Positions 37,859 through 48,340 of a stretch of 64,000 nucleotides of DNA are shown one piece after another (positions within the stretch are counted from its first letter, which is position 1; each line of letters starts with the position of its first letter). The position numbers and the translations under genes are program-made. The notes beneath the pieces were generated by a model. It was not told the origin of the DNA and ran no database searches. It saw only the letters and a program-made list of their open reading frames with translations. This DNA comes from Domibacillus antri (GTDB lineage: Bacteria; Bacillota; Bacilli; Bacillales; Domibacillaceae), in the NCBI RefSeq assembly GCF_001936625.1, contig NZ_MSDU01000017.1, forward strand, positions 62,001 through 126,000, given 5' to 3'.

Positions 37859-38001
37859 TTATTTTTCTTCCGCATTTCTTCGATGAATTCTTTCATCTTA
37901 ATGTTGATCCAAGAAACCTTGATTCCTTTTTTGCCGGCATACTTGCAAAACTCTTCATAGATTTCTGGCTCAAGTGTGATATTTTTTCAAGTTACAGGCA
38001 T
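37855..38001 (-). pseudogene. Micro-gene with in-frame TGA at codon 5 (ribbon-helix-helix-like)
   Basis: After GGAGGTGG and ATG at 38001 the frame reads MPVT-TGA-KNITLEPEIYEEFCKYAG, then KKGIKVSWINIKMKEFIEEM, and ends in a TGA that overlaps the ynfA ATG. The residue pattern (short beta strand, then two helices) resembles a CopG/Arc-type antitoxin. With the TGA read as a mutated TGG or similar it would be a 48-residue protein. No toxin gene is next to it. Confidence 0.45.
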
Positions 38002-38464
38002 GATCCACCTCCAAATGAGTATGGGAATATTGTCCACTAAACACGAATATTTATCAATAAACACTAATTCATACTAAGACACATTATATTCCAAATGTAC
38101 CAAAAAAAAGCGACATGAAACGTTGACAGTTAAATCACCTTTTAATTTCTCTGGATTCTTTATTTTAATTGACATACCTTTTCCACAGTTTATGCAAAAA
38201 GTGTATATTTTTTACGAACCAAAAGAGAAAAAACACGCCTGTCTTTTAACAGTGTTATATTGTAGTATCCCGTTCCGATTGTTTATCAAACCGCTTATGG
38301 CATTGCGAGAATCGTATCCCGTTCAGCCTGTATATATAACCTTTTGATAAAGCGTTGTTCAGATCCACTACTTCTCTTCCCATCATCCACATATGCTTCA
38401 CTCTAAAAATAGTATCTCTAGCTTTTTCAACGATTAATTTGTGTTGGACCTTCGTTTTTTAGCC
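38002..38464. other. Gene-free AT-rich stretch
   Basis: About 460 nt with no frame that has a ribosome binding site or recognisable product on either strand, and no recognised RNA structure. Confidence 0.5.
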
Positions 38465-38520
38465 AATAAAAAATCCCCCTTTCAGTACTTGAGTCAGTAC
38501 AAAAAGAAGGATTAGGGGTC
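38465..38520 (-). terminator. Probable terminator of ackA
   Basis: Minus strand AATCC/GGATT, CTTT/AAAG and GTACT/AGTAC pair as one long interrupted hairpin followed by TTTTTAT, about 95 nt after ackA. Confidence 0.55.
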
Positions 38521-38612
38521 ATTTGTGGTTATGGTCACAAATGAACGTATTTACCTCTTATCTAACATTTCAATCATTACCAAATGTTTCTAACAAACGT
38601 TGATTGGACGCC

Positions 38613-39806
38613 TTACACGCCAGCCAACCGCGATACATCACGGGCAATCATCACTTCTTCGTTCGTCGGGATGACAATGACTTTCACCGGTGAATGCGGG
38701 TAGCTGATAAAGGCTTCTTGTCCACGCACGCTGTTAAGTGCCGGATCCCAGTATACACCCATAAATTCAAGACCGCGCAGGACACGCGCACGTGAGGCGA
38801 TGTCATTTTCCCCTATACCGGCTGTAAAAATAATGGCGTCCACGCCGGACATACGAGCTGCATACGAGCCAATGTATTTATGAATGCGGCTTGCGAATAC
38901 TTCCAGCGCTGTCTCCGCCCGTTCGTTTCCTTCTTCCGCTGCTTTCGTAATGTCTCGCAAATCGCTGGACAAACCGGAAATGCCGAGCATTCCGCTTTTC
39001 TTGTTCAGTGTATCAAGCACTTCATCCGCCGTCTGCCCTGTTTTTTCCATAATATAAGGCATTAAGGCAGGATCAATGTTCCCTGAGCGTGTACCCATTG
39101 CAACACCAGCCAGCGGGGTAAAGCCCATGGACGTATCGATCGATTTACCGCCTTCAATCGCGGCGATACTTGCGCCATTACCTAGGTGGCAGGAAATTAA
39201 ACGCAAATGTTCAATCGGACGCCCAAGCAGCTGTGCCGCGCGTTCTGACACGTATTTATGCGACGTGCCGTGGAAACCGTATTTTCGGATGCCATATTCT
39301 TTATAATATTCATATGGCAAGCTGTATAGAAACGATTTTTCCGGCATGGTTTGGTGGAATGCCGTATCGAAAACAGCGACAGCCGGGACATTTGGCAAAA
39401 CCGTGCGGAATGCGCGAATCCCTGTTACGTTTGCCGGATTGTGAAGCGGGGCAAGTTCTGACAGCTCTTCAATTTGCGCCAGTGTCGCATCATCAATAAC
39501 GACAGAATCATCGAACGCTTCCCCCCCGTGAACGACGCGGTGGCCGATCCCGTCAATTTCATCGAGTGATGCGACAATTCCGTTTGAAACCAATTTGGAG
39601 AGCAGCATTTGAACTGCGACAGAATGGTCCGGGATATTCGTTACTTCTGTATCCGTGGAACCATCAGGCTTAGAGATGGAAAACACGGAATCTGATAAGC
39701 CGATCCGCTCGACCAGCCCTTTTGTCAGCACCGTTTCCTGCGGCATTTCAAACAGCTGAAATTTTAATGATGAACTTCCTGCATTTATTGCAATTACTTT
39801 AGACAT
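38613..39806 (-). CDS. ackA: Acetate kinase
   Basis: Interconverts acetyl phosphate and acetate with ATP. The 397 residues have N-terminal [24 protein letters not shown] near 122, HLGNGAS near 208, [14 protein letters not shown] and [14 protein letters not shown] with 5 nt spacing marks the ATG at 39806; an upstream open frame is not used. A cre-like site lies about 80 nt upstream, where CcpA activates ackA in Bacillus. Confidence 0.97.
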   Translation of the reverse strand: MSKVIAINAGSSSLKFQLFEMPQETVLTKGLVERIGLSDSVFSISKPDGSTDTEVTNIPDHSVAVQMLLSKLVSNGIVASLDEIDGIGHRVVHGGEAFDDSVVIDDATLAQIEELSELAPLHNPANVTGIRAFRTVLPNVPAVAVFDTAFHQTMPEKSFLYSLPYEYYKEYGIRKYGFHGTSHKYVSERAAQLLGRPIEHLRLISCHLGNGASIAAIEGGKSIDTSMGFTPLAGVAMGTRSGNIDPALMPYIMEKTGQTADEVLDTLNKKSGMLGISGLSSDLRDITKAAEEGNERAETALEVFASRIHKYIGSYAARMSGVDAIIFTAGIGENDIASRARVLRGLEFMGVYWDPALNSVRGQEAFISYPHSPVKVIVIPTNEEVMIARDVSRLAGV

Positions 39807-39887
39807 TATATCCTCCTCTGAATCGAACAAGTTCTCTATATATAGAAATAACGTGTTCTCACCTAAATAGCAAGTATTCATTATTTA

Positions 39888-39901
39888 GTTAAACGTTTAC
39901 A
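39888..39901 (-). promoter_or_regulatory. Possible CcpA cre site upstream of ackA
   Basis: TGTAAACGTTTAAC fits TGNAANCGNWNNC at nearly all positions. A position upstream of the promoter is the arrangement used for CcpA activation of ackA in B. subtilis. Confidence 0.5.
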
Positions 39902-40096
39902 CGAAATAATAATTATTTTCCGACAAATCTGTCTCATGTATTCGTTTTTCTGCTTCGTTCGTGCTTCTTCTTTTTTCCGTAACATACCTATGAGTCAAAA
40001 AGACTCCTATTTTGTCTGGAATTGTATAGTCATCCTATGAAAAAAGTTGTATGATACATATATAAATACCCCCAGATGTTGAAGGAGGCCACTAAG

Positions 40097-41407
40097 ATGT
40101 TTTTCACAAAAAATCGTTCCACTCAAAAAACGGTCCCTCGTTTCCAGACGGTCAATACAGCGGATGTTCAGCTGTCTGTGCCCAATGGTTCGGAATTGAC
40201 AAGTCAAATTGAAATGATTGGACTGACGAAGCGCGATTTGGCAATCGTTCACTCGATGAAGCCGATCATGGAGCAGAGAATTAATGATATAATTGAAACG
40301 TTTTACGCCAATATTACGATGCAGCCTGGCCTCTTACATATTATTGAATCGAACAGCAGTGTCGATCGATTAAAACAAACACTTCGGGGGCACATTGAAG
40401 AATTGTTTAACGGAAATATTAATGAGGAATTTTTGCAAAAACGGTACCGTATTGCCCACGTTCATGTTCGTATCGGTTTAGAATCAAAGTGGTATATGTC
40501 CGCTTTTCAAAACCTTCTGAATTCCATGACCGCGATGGTTTCCGTTCAACAATGGACTGCTGAAGAAAAAATAGAAGCGATTCAAGCGCTTACAAAGCTG
40601 CTGAATCTTGAACAGCAAATTGTGCTTGAAGCGTACGAACTTGAAAATGAACGAATACGTCAAGAGGAATTGGAACAAAAAGAAAAACTGACACAAAGAG
40701 TCTACAGCATTTCACAGGAACTTGCTGCCATTTCTGAAGAAACAAGCGCATCCGTGAAAGAGCTGGCATTGCAGTCTGACTCGATTAAACAAATTGCACA
40801 AGACGGCATGACACAGGCGGATGAATCAGAAACGCATTCCCTGCAAGGCCAAAAGCAGCTGCAGGAACAGAGCGGCAAACTCACAGACATTCAAAGTGCT
40901 GTCGCCGATATTCAAGCCTACTCATCCGAATTAAATGAAATTTCAATGCGAATCGTCGATGTCATCACAATTGTCGGCAACATTGCCGGCCAGACAAATT
41001 TACTGGCGCTGAACGCATCCATCGAAGCAGCCCGGGCCGGCGAATATGGTAAGGGATTTGCGGTTGTCGCGGAAGAAATTCGCAAGCTGTCCGATCAGAC
41101 AAAAGAATCAACCACCAACGTATCCACTCATATAACGAAAACAAACGATCTGATTAAGCAAATGAGCCAGTCTGTCCACACAGTTAACAGTTTAGTGGAA
41201 ACAGGCATCGAGGGCATGAATAAAACCGACCATGATTTTTCAAAACTGTTGTCCTTAATAAGCCAGACAAAAGCACAAAATAATCAAATTGATACCCAGC
41301 TTCAGCATTTTTTCCAGGTCATTAAAGAGATCGAAAAAGCTTCCGGTGAAGTCGCCCAATCCGCCCAGACATTGAACGATGTGACGGAAGGCTTTTTAAA
41401 TCAATGA
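40097..41407 (+). CDS. hemAT: HemAT haem-based aerotaxis transducer
   Basis: Soluble chemoreceptor sensing oxygen through a haem globin domain. The 436 residues split into a sensor globin (about 30-180; likely proximal His in [19 protein letters not shown]) and a methyl-accepting signalling domain whose CheA/CheW tip reads [20 protein letters not shown]. No membrane helices, as expected for HemAT. AAGGAGG lies 8 nt before the ATG at 40097. Single gene with its own terminator. Confidence 0.93.
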   Translation: MFFTKNRSTQKTVPRFQTVNTADVQLSVPNGSELTSQIEMIGLTKRDLAIVHSMKPIMEQRINDIIETFYANITMQPGLLHIIESNSSVDRLKQTLRGHIEELFNGNINEEFLQKRYRIAHVHVRIGLESKWYMSAFQNLLNSMTAMVSVQQWTAEEKIEAIQALTKLLNLEQQIVLEAYELENERIRQEELEQKEKLTQRVYSISQELAAISEETSASVKELALQSDSIKQIAQDGMTQADESETHSLQGQKQLQEQSGKLTDIQSAVADIQAYSSELNEISMRIVDVITIVGNIAGQTNLLALNASIEAARAGEYGKGFAVVAEEIRKLSDQTKESTTNVSTHITKTNDLIKQMSQSVHTVNSLVETGIEGMNKTDHDFSKLLSLISQTKAQNNQIDTQLQHFFQVIKEIEKASGEVAQSAQTLNDVTEGFLNQ

Positions 41408-41442
41408 AAAAATCCGTCCTTCTCATAAGGACGGATTTTTTC
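41407..41442 (+). terminator. Terminator of hemAT
   Basis: AAAATCCGTCCTT / AAGGACGGATTTT hairpin with T-run directly after the stop. Confidence 0.9.
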
Positions 41443-41663
41443 ACTGTTCAGTTTCATGTGACGTCATGAAGAAGCCCTGTCCTTCAATAATAATCCCAAA
41501 ACAGCATCCGGGTTCATATGCACGCGTGTAAGCCTTCTTTATCCATTTATTTTTATTGAAATAAATAAACACGGCGTCCTGTATCGTCTCCTGAAAACAA
41601 TGATGTTAACGCCGGTCACAAAATAGTGTAAAATCATTTCAAGACAATAATGAAGGAGAAAAT

Positions 41664-42245
41664 ATGATGAAGTTGTTATGGGATTTAGATGGCACGATTT
41701 TTGATACGTATCCGGCAATAGTGGACAGCTTTCTTGCTGTCCATGAAGCGGCCCACGGTGTAACGGCCGATCGGAAGGAGGCGCTGAGGTGGCTGAAAAA
41801 GAATTCCCAGCTTGCGTTCCAGCAATATGGTATTTCTGAAGAATTCCGTCCATTGTTTAAAGAGCTTGATCATAAACGCGCTGAAGCGGGCAGCCCTCCA
41901 TTTGAAGGAATTCAGGACATACTCGCTGCTGCAGAGGTAAATGTTATTGTGACACACAGGACAAAAGCGTCAACGATCGAGCTGCTGACAAAATGGGGGC
42001 TGATGGAATATTTCGATGAAATTGTCAGCCCGGAAGATGATGGCTTCCCACGTAAACCGGACCCGGCGGCCTACCATTATTTGAATGAAAAGTACGACCT
42101 TGACTGGGCGATTGGCGACCGGTCTCTCGATTTAATTCCCGCCCGGGCGGCAGGATTGAAAACCGTTTCGTTTCAAAATGAGGATATTGAAGCGGACGTT
42201 CATCTCGATACGTATGATGAATCCTTTTTTGAAAAATTGACATAA
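41664..42245 (+). CDS. HAD-family hydrolase (phosphoglycolate-phosphatase-like)
   Basis: 193 residues. Motif I DLDGTIFDT (nucleophile Asp at about 8), motif II VTHRT near 95, and a motif III/IV region with KPDPAAYHYL and AIGDRSLDL. The cap lies between motifs I and II (subfamily IA). Substrate unknown. AAGGAG precedes the paired ATG codons. Confidence 0.88.
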   Translation: MMKLLWDLDGTIFDTYPAIVDSFLAVHEAAHGVTADRKEALRWLKKNSQLAFQQYGISEEFRPLFKELDHKRAEAGSPPFEGIQDILAAAEVNVIVTHRTKASTIELLTKWGLMEYFDEIVSPEDDGFPRKPDPAAYHYLNEKYDLDWAIGDRSLDLIPARAAGLKTVSFQNEDIEADVHLDTYDESFFEKLT

Positions 42246-42281
42246 AGAGGAGCCGCCTCATGGTGAGGCAGCTCTTCTTTT
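42246..42281. terminator. Bidirectional terminator
   Basis: AGGAGCCGCCTCA / TGAGGCAGCTCTTC hairpin between convergent genes, followed by TTTT on the plus strand. Confidence 0.75.
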
Positions 42282-42287
42282 CCATAT

Positions 42288-43376
42288 TTACTTCCAGACG
42301 TCGTTTGCAATTTGCACAACATGACGCACTTTTGCCCATTGCTGTTCTTCTGTCAGCAGGTTTCCTTCTTCTGTTGAAGCAAAACCGCATTGCGGGCTGA
42401 GGCATAATTGCTCGAGTGGTGCATATTTCGCTGCTTCCGCAATACGCGCTTTAATCGCTTCCGGCTCTTCAAGATCACCGTATTTTGATGTAATGAGTCC
42501 GAGAACAATTTTCAAGTCCGGGCGGTTGACGAATTTCAATGGTTCAAATCCGCCTGAACGCTCATCGTCGAACTCAAGGAATAATCCATCGACATTGAGG
42601 CCGCCGAAAATGACTTCTGCTGCTGCGTCATAACCACCGCTTGCTGTGTAAGTTGATTTAAAGTTTCCCCGGCAAATGTGCATTGTGATGACCATATCTT
42701 CCGGCTTGTTCGCAACCGATTCGTTGATCGCGCACTGGAACAACGGGAGAAGTGTCTCCGGATTTTGACCGCGTTTTGCGATCTGCTCTTTTCCAGCCTC
42801 CGAGAAAAACACCGCCCACGCTGTATCATCAAGCTGTAAATAACGGCAGCCCGCATCGTAAAAAGCTTGAATCGCTTTTTGATAGGCTTTTACTAAATCG
42901 TTGAGCAGAGAATCCAGATCCGGATAAACCTTCTCGTCAATTGTGCCGCGGAAGAGCAGCATATTCGGGCTCGGAATGGTAAATTTGGCAATATGATTCC
43001 CTTTAATGCTATGTAAAAATTTGTAGTCTTCAATCATCGGATGGTTCGTGAAATCAATTTTACCGTTTACTCTAATACCGTGCGCTTTCGTCTGCACACC
43101 TTTAAATTGAATACCCTCTTCCGCTTCAAACAACTCCACACCGTCAAGACCGGCAAGGAAATCAAAATGCCACCATGCGCGGCGCATTTCACCGTCTGTC
43201 ACAGCTTTTAGTCCTGCTTCTTTTTGCTTTTCAACAAGGCGGATAATTTCCTCGTCTTCAATCGCACGCAGCTGTTCTGCTGTGATCTCCCCATTTTCTT
43301 TTTGTAATCGTGCTTTCTTCACCCGCTCCGGGCGTAAAAAACTGCCGACATGATCCGCATAAAATGGTGCTGTCAT
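42288..43376 (-). CDS. MetE-like cobalamin-independent methionine synthase family protein (YxjG/YxjH-like)
   Basis: 362 residues corresponding to the C-terminal catalytic half of MetE. Zinc ligands are visible in TMHICRGNF (His and Cys) and SPQCGFAS (Cys); YLQLDDTAWAV is the substrate-binding strand. Bacillus YxjG/YxjH proteins of this size act in methionine synthesis or salvage. AAAGGAG supports the ATG at 43376 (MTAPFYADHVGSF). No SAM riboswitch is seen in the short leader. Confidence 0.87.
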   Translation of the reverse strand: MTAPFYADHVGSFLRPERVKKARLQKENGEITAEQLRAIEDEEIIRLVEKQKEAGLKAVTDGEMRRAWWHFDFLAGLDGVELFEAEEGIQFKGVQTKAHGIRVNGKIDFTNHPMIEDYKFLHSIKGNHIAKFTIPSPNMLLFRGTIDEKVYPDLDSLLNDLVKAYQKAIQAFYDAGCRYLQLDDTAWAVFFSEAGKEQIAKRGQNPETLLPLFQCAINESVANKPEDMVITMHICRGNFKSTYTASGGYDAAAEVIFGGLNVDGLFLEFDDERSGGFEPLKFVNRPDLKIVLGLITSKYGDLEEPEAIKARIAEAAKYAPLEQLCLSPQCGFASTEEGNLLTEEQQWAKVRHVVQIANDVWK

Positions 43377-43419
43377 CTCTATCAAACTCCTTTCATTCCA
43401 AATGGTATCATTTTCACGC

Positions 43420-43456
43420 AAAAAAAGAAAATGGTGGAGACCAAGCGACCGTTTTC
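43420..43456 (-). terminator. Terminator of the truncated chemoreceptor gene
   Basis: GAAAACGGT / ACCATTTTC (one mismatch) with TTTTTTT on the minus strand, overlapping the stop codon. Confidence 0.7.
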
Positions 43457-44450
43457 ATGCAAGTGTGAATTTATTCATTTCTATCTGCAGACTTTCGGCC
43501 ATATGAGAAAGCGATAAAGCACTGGATAAAATTTGCTCACGCGCAGCCAGCTGCTGCTCTGTCGCGGCATTTGAATTTTGGGCGCTGGACACCGTTTCTT
43601 CTGCACTTGTTTTGACAAAACCGGCTGTATCGGCCGCTTCAATGGCCATCGCTTGTATTTCTTCCACTGCAGCTGATACCGTCTGCAAGTTTGAAACCAC
43701 TTTTGAAACAGCCTGCTCAATTTGCGCAAACGCATCAAGCGATGTTTCCGACGTCAACAGCCCACGGTTAATTTCACCGCTTCCCTCTTTGATGGACAGC
43801 GCAGCAGCAGCGGTATCTCGTTGAATTTGACGCACGGTCTGTTCAATATCGGCTGCTGATGATTTCGACTGTTCCGCGAGTTTACGAACCTCATCTGCAA
43901 CTACAGCAAACCCTTTTCCATTTTCGCCAGCACGGGCTGCTTCGATAGCCGCATTCAACGCCAGCAAATTCGTCTGATCAGCAATGGATGTAATAAGTGT
44001 CGTGATCGTTTGAATATCCGCCGATTGTTTTTCAAGATTCACCATAATGGCCGTTGTTTCTGCCATCGATTTATGAATATGCTGAATTTGACCGGCCACT
44101 TCCTGAATACCTGAGGCGATATCACTGATCGACCCGGTCATTGTGCTGACGGACCGAAGCTGCGATTCGCTTTCTTGCATATTGTTGCGTGACGATTCGG
44201 CTACTTTTTGGGAAGCAGCTGTGTTTTGCTGAGCAGCAGCGGACAGCTGTTCCGATTGACCAGCCAGCGACAGAGCGGATTCATTCACGTTACTGACAAG
44301 CATCCGTAAATTTTCTTTCATCCGATTTAACGATTCCGCCATTTCTCCTACTTCATCTTTATTTTTAATTCGAATATCATCGATAGCCAAATTTCCATTT
44401 ACCAACGCTTTCATTGCATCAGTGGCAAGCCGTACCGGACGGGCAATCAT
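43455..44450 (-). pseudogene. Methyl-accepting chemotaxis protein lacking its membrane and sensor part
   Basis: 331 residues starting [20 protein letters not shown], which is the first helix of a HAMP domain, then a complete signalling domain with tip [20 protein letters not shown]. No transmembrane helix or sensor domain and no ribosome binding site before the ATG; only 22 nt separate it from the upstream chemoreceptor. Most likely the 3' part of a gene whose front was deleted, perhaps by recombination with its tandem neighbour. If expressed it would be a soluble receptor fragment. Confidence 0.6.
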
Positions 44451-44472
44451 ACAATTGACGGGGTTTTTGTCC

Positions 44473-46089
44473 TTAATTTTTATCGAGAGTAAATCGTTTG
44501 ACGATCCGGTTTAAACCATCTACATCCGAGGACAGCTGCATGGCATCTCCAGCCAGCTGCTGGACACCTTCTTTATTTTCGTCCATAGCTGTAACGGTTT
44601 TGGCCACCTGTTCGGTAAACTGCTCAGCAATATGATTCACTTCCTGAATCACCGTTTCCAGTTGTTCTCCGTCACGCAGCACTTGTGAAGCGTACGTCCT
44701 GTTGATTTCGACAGCACTTAACGTAACCGATGCGATGTGATTCAAGCCAAGAATCTTCTGTCCTGCTTCTCTAACATGCAGAACTCCATTTTCAATTTCT
44801 TTTTGGCTGCCTTCTACCTGCACAGCTACTTGATGAATTTCATCACGTGTTTTTTCAAGGGCCGTTAATATATCCGCCGAAAATGTATTCGTCTCTTCCG
44901 CCAGTTTGCGCACTTCTTCCGCCACAATCGCAAATCCTCGTCCCGCCTCCCCCGCCCGGGCTGCTTCAATCGACGCGTTTAACGCCAGCAAATTTGTCTG
45001 CGCTGCAATTTCCGTAATCGATGCTACAATGGACATCGTAGCATCCGTATCTTTGGACACGATCCGCATTTTGCCGGAAGCTTCACCAATAATGTTTTGC
45101 AAATGAAGCATATCCTGTTCAATTTTCTGCATTGTTTTCGCACCCTGTTCAGCGGAAGATGACGTCTGTTCAGACATCGTAAACGTTTCGTCAATTTCTT
45201 TTTCCATTCCGCGGATGTTTGTCATCATATCCTGAACGACCACGTGAGCCGACTGAAGGGAAGACATTTGTGCTTCCGTGCCGGCTTGAAATTCCTGCAT
45301 CGTCACCGACAGCTCGGCAAAAGTTTCAGACAGACGTGATGACTGTTCTGCCTGGGCAGCCGACACATGATTGACCGAATGAGCTGACTTTTGCAGCTCC
45401 GTCAAAATGTTGCGCATTCCAAGCACCACTTTGTTTAACTCGAAGCCGATTTGGTGAAATTCCGTGCGGCGTTCACTTTTCACTTCGGTTGTTAAATCGC
45501 CGGACGACACTTTCCTTGTCAATTGATACCAGGCACGGACTTCAGAAATAATCATTTTGTATAAAAATAGACCGGCAGCAGCAGACAAAATAAGGGTTAC
45601 CATGAATACGAAAGCGATGGTGGAAGTCATCTGCCCCATCAGCAAAATCAAAAGGGCTGCCACCAGAACCGGCGTGATGCTTAAAGCGGTAAATGCCGGT
45701 TTTAAAAAAGGCTGCTGGGCAATGCGGCCAAGACGCAAATTAAAGCGCTTACCATTTTCAAGAGTATGAATCGGCGCGGATACATCTATAATCATTTCGC
45801 CAGTGTTCCGCGCATACATCTGAGCAAGCGTCTCAGTTGTTCTCGCTGCATTCTGTCCTGTTTCATCGGAAAATAAAATACCTTCACGCAGCCGGTTTGT
45901 ATGAATATGGCTTAGGCCGGTTTCATCGACAATAAGCAAGTATTCATTATCCCCCAGTTGTTCATCCAGCAAACGGTGCAGTGTTTCATACTTTTCTTCC
46001 ATCGACTGTTCACTTGTTATGTACGGTTTGACCATAGCCGCAATCTCTTCCACTTGCATTCGCAGTTTACGTTCTGTGTGTCGATTCAT
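44473..46089 (-). CDS. Methyl-accepting chemotaxis protein
   Basis: 538 residues. N-terminal sensor part (1-130, with [20 protein letters not shown]) lies before two adjacent membrane helices at about 133-178, then a HAMP-like segment and a signalling domain with tip [20 protein letters not shown]. There is no first transmembrane helix at the very N-terminus, so the sensor part may face the cytoplasm; this differs from the common Tar-like layout. Ligand unknown. Confidence 0.85.
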   Translation of the reverse strand: MNRHTERKLRMQVEEIAAMVKPYITSEQSMEEKYETLHRLLDEQLGDNEYLLIVDETGLSHIHTNRLREGILFSDETGQNAARTTETLAQMYARNTGEMIIDVSAPIHTLENGKRFNLRLGRIAQQPFLKPAFTALSITPVLVAALLILLMGQMTSTIAFVFMVTLILSAAAGLFLYKMIISEVRAWYQLTRKVSSGDLTTEVKSERRTEFHQIGFELNKVVLGMRNILTELQKSAHSVNHVSAAQAEQSSRLSETFAELSVTMQEFQAGTEAQMSSLQSAHVVVQDMMTNIRGMEKEIDETFTMSEQTSSSAEQGAKTMQKIEQDMLHLQNIIGEASGKMRIVSKDTDATMSIVASITEIAAQTNLLALNASIEAARAGEAGRGFAIVAEEVRKLAEETNTFSADILTALEKTRDEIHQVAVQVEGSQKEIENGVLHVREAGQKILGLNHIASVTLSAVEINRTYASQVLRDGEQLETVIQEVNHIAEQFTEQVAKTVTAMDENKEGVQQLAGDAMQLSSDVDGLNRIVKRFTLDKN

Positions 46090-46160
46090 GCACTCTCCCC
46101 CCCTCCTTCATTATAACGGATGTCATATGTAATTTTTATCATTTTTTTCTATGTCCTGTA

Positions 46161-46199
46161 CAAAAATACCGCTCACGAATAAAAAGGTGAGCGGTATTG
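46161..46199. terminator. Terminator after the DUF3221 gene
   Basis: AATACCGCTCAC / GTGAGCGGTATT hairpin, with TTTTTG following on the minus strand. Confidence 0.75.
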
Positions 46200-46278
46200 C
46201 TATAGAGATCAATGAAAATAATTTGAGCCGGACAGAAAGCGGCCGGTTAATTAGCAAGTACATTTTTTGAACAAGAAA

Positions 46279-47513
46279 TCACTCGATTTCTTTTTGGTCT
46301 CTCACTACAATTTCCATAACATCTTTTTCCGTGGAAAATGTTTCAATAAATGTGACGATCCATTGGTCTTTTTGTTCATCAAATGTCAGATCAGAGATGA
46401 CATCCCGCCCGCCAGTAAACTTTTTTTTCGTAAGCGCCCGCCGCACGGCTTCCGCTTCGGTTATGTCCGCTTTTTTAGGCTGATACGCCGGGAGCACAGT
46501 GACAAATTTCGCTCCTCCCTGTCCCGGATATGATTCCATAATCGAACCTGATGCTTCCACCAGAATACGCTGACCGACTTCTAGCTTTTCATCCGCTTTC
46601 GGAAATTTGTAGCTTACGGCAGCGAAATATGGATTTTCACCGCCGGTTGCGGAATAATCATCAGGTTCAGCAGCGACCACAAGCATGCCGGATTTTGATA
46701 CACTCATCACGTAGCTTCCTTCTTTGGACGGCTCACGGGTCACGTCTTTATCCAGGTATTCCACATCCGGCTCACCGGGAAGCGGCACCATCCGTCCTTC
46801 CTGTTTAAAATGAATCCAGTGATCCGGAAACTGGCTTTGAATGCCTTTCTTTTGCTCTTCTTTCAAAAAATCATGCGTCACGTCGACGATGCCGGTTATG
46901 GTATCGACCGAGACAGAAGAGGCAACCCGCTCCGGCGTCGGATGGCTGCGGGCTGCGCGGTTCATTGTTGCTGCCACTTCCCTCATCAGATCATTGTTTT
47001 CCTGCTCAGTAAAATCGCTTTGATAAAGATGAATGTACTTCGCCAAAATTTTCCCTTCGTCCATCTGCTTCTGCAGCATATTGACAAGTTCATCCACTTT
47101 TTCATCCGGTTCTTTAATACCAATCCAAACGCCAGGCTCGTCCTGTCGTCAGACGGATTACCCAAAAACATAATCCCATAACCGCTGATCGAGCCAAAAA
47201 CATCCGTAACCGCCTGTTGAACAACTTCAAATTCAATCATCTGAACGCCCATATCTTCTTGAAGTGCCGGCGTATTCTCGCCCAAATATCCGCCCTTCAA
47301 GATATCGCTTTTAAGTACTTTCTCGTACGCCGCATCGCGCAGCGCCGTATCGTCCGTTGTCTGCTCCAGCTCGGAGATGATTTTTCTCTCCTGTTTCGGC
47401 ACTTGGCTTATTTGTGCGTCTCCATTTTTCATTCCAGCATCACCAGCCTCCTGACAACCGGTCAGAATAGCGGGTAATACGAGTGCCAATACGGGTATGG
47501 CAGCTTTTTTCAT
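46279..47513 (-). pseudogene. DUF3221-domain lipoprotein gene, split by a frameshift
   Basis: Front frame: lipoprotein signal MKKAAIPVLALVLPAILTGC, then ISGYGIMFLGNPSDD. After about 47150 the sense moves to another frame: EPGVWIGIKEPDEKVDELVN, and on to a DUF3221 domain (GSYVMSVSKSGMLVVAAEP, LEVGQRILVEASGSIMESYP) and a C-terminal ITEAEAVRRAL. A one-base change would restore a lipoprotein of about 410 residues. Either a recent pseudogene or a base-calling error. The role of DUF3221 proteins is not known. Confidence 0.65.
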
Positions 47514-47581
47514 CTGGCATCCACATCCTTTCATTTTGCTGCTTTCAACATAACTGAGAAACATATGTATATGAGAAGAAA

Positions 47582-48013
47582 TTATTCGTTTTCTACTATA
47601 TTTTTTGTCAAGACCTCTTCGACCTTTTTCGCGTCTTCTTCCGTCAACATAAAACGCTTACCATCATGTTCCACCGCACCATTATCTTTTTCTTCGTCAA
47701 GCCACATGAAATACGTTTTTTCCGATTCATTTTCTGCTAGAAAAACGAGCGTAAAATCCTCGCCAATGCCGGGTACCGCTCCATCAAAACGAGAAGCACG
47801 TTCAATGGCCTTTGCAAATACAGTAATATCTTCTTCTTTTTCCAGCAGAACCGTTATATCTATATCTACTCGTTCCGCTTCATCAAGCTGATAATAAGAA
47901 AGTCCCGGTCCCTTAATCGTTAAGAATGCAATATCATCCGGCAAAGAATGGGCTGTTTCATTCTTGCGTCCCGTCAAAAACAGCAGCAACAAAATAAAAA
48001 CGACTTTGCGCAA
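47582..48013 (-). CDS. Small exported protein with a damaged lipobox
   Basis: About 143 residues from a TTG with AAAGGAG at 7 nt. Hydrophobic signal VVFILLLLFLTG, then RKNE where a lipoprotein would have Cys (LTGC); a single T-to-C change (TGT to CGT) would explain it. The mature part (ITVLLEKEEDITVFAKAIER, FTLVFLAENESEKTYFMWL) resembles small Bacillus YhfM-type lipoproteins, family assignment unsure. Located just upstream of the DUF3221 gene with 68 nt between them; the two may be one operon. Confidence 0.55.
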   Translation of the reverse strand: MRKVVFILLLLFLTGRKNETAHSLPDDIAFLTIKGPGLSYYQLDEAERVDIDITVLLEKEEDITVFAKAIERASRFDGAVPGIGEDFTLVFLAENESEKTYFMWLDEEKDNGAVEHDGKRFMLTEEDAKKVEEVLTKNIVENE

Positions 48014-48169
48014 GAGCAGTCTCCTTTCTATGGTTCGGAAGCCGCGTATTTTCATTCTATATTTTACCATAAATATCATCATTGGAAATAACAGTTATGG
48101 TGAGGGACACAAAATTACAACAAAAAAAGAGATGCCTCAAAAGTTCATCAAGACATCTCCTTCCTATTT

Positions 48170-48290
48170 GGATGGCCGGATTTTCTGATTTTCGGCCGGT
48201 TTTATTGCTTTTGGCCGAATTTTCAATGAATCAGCCTTCAAGAAGCAGAATCCGGCTATAATTTCGGGAAATCGGCCTAAACGGGGCAGA
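48170..48290. repeat. Clustered GGCC-containing short repeats
   Basis: Four to five copies of a loose TTTNGGCCGRNTTT-like unit (for example TGGCCGGATTTTC, TTCGGCCGGTTTT, TTGGCCGAATTTTC, ATCGGCCTAAAC) fill this gene-free gap. Individual units can pair with each other. Meaning unknown. Confidence 0.4.
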
Positions 48291-48340
48291 ATACGGACGT
48301 CATTACACCAGCAGCAACTTATGGGACAGCCCGGTTTTAC

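Noticed and set aside
38123-38347. Open frame of 74 residues before ackA
   Set aside because: AT-rich, hydrophobic and random-looking, with no ribosome binding site.
43377-43450. Possible SAM riboswitch before the MetE-like gene
   Set aside because: Only a terminator hairpin of the upstream gene is present; no S-box motifs.
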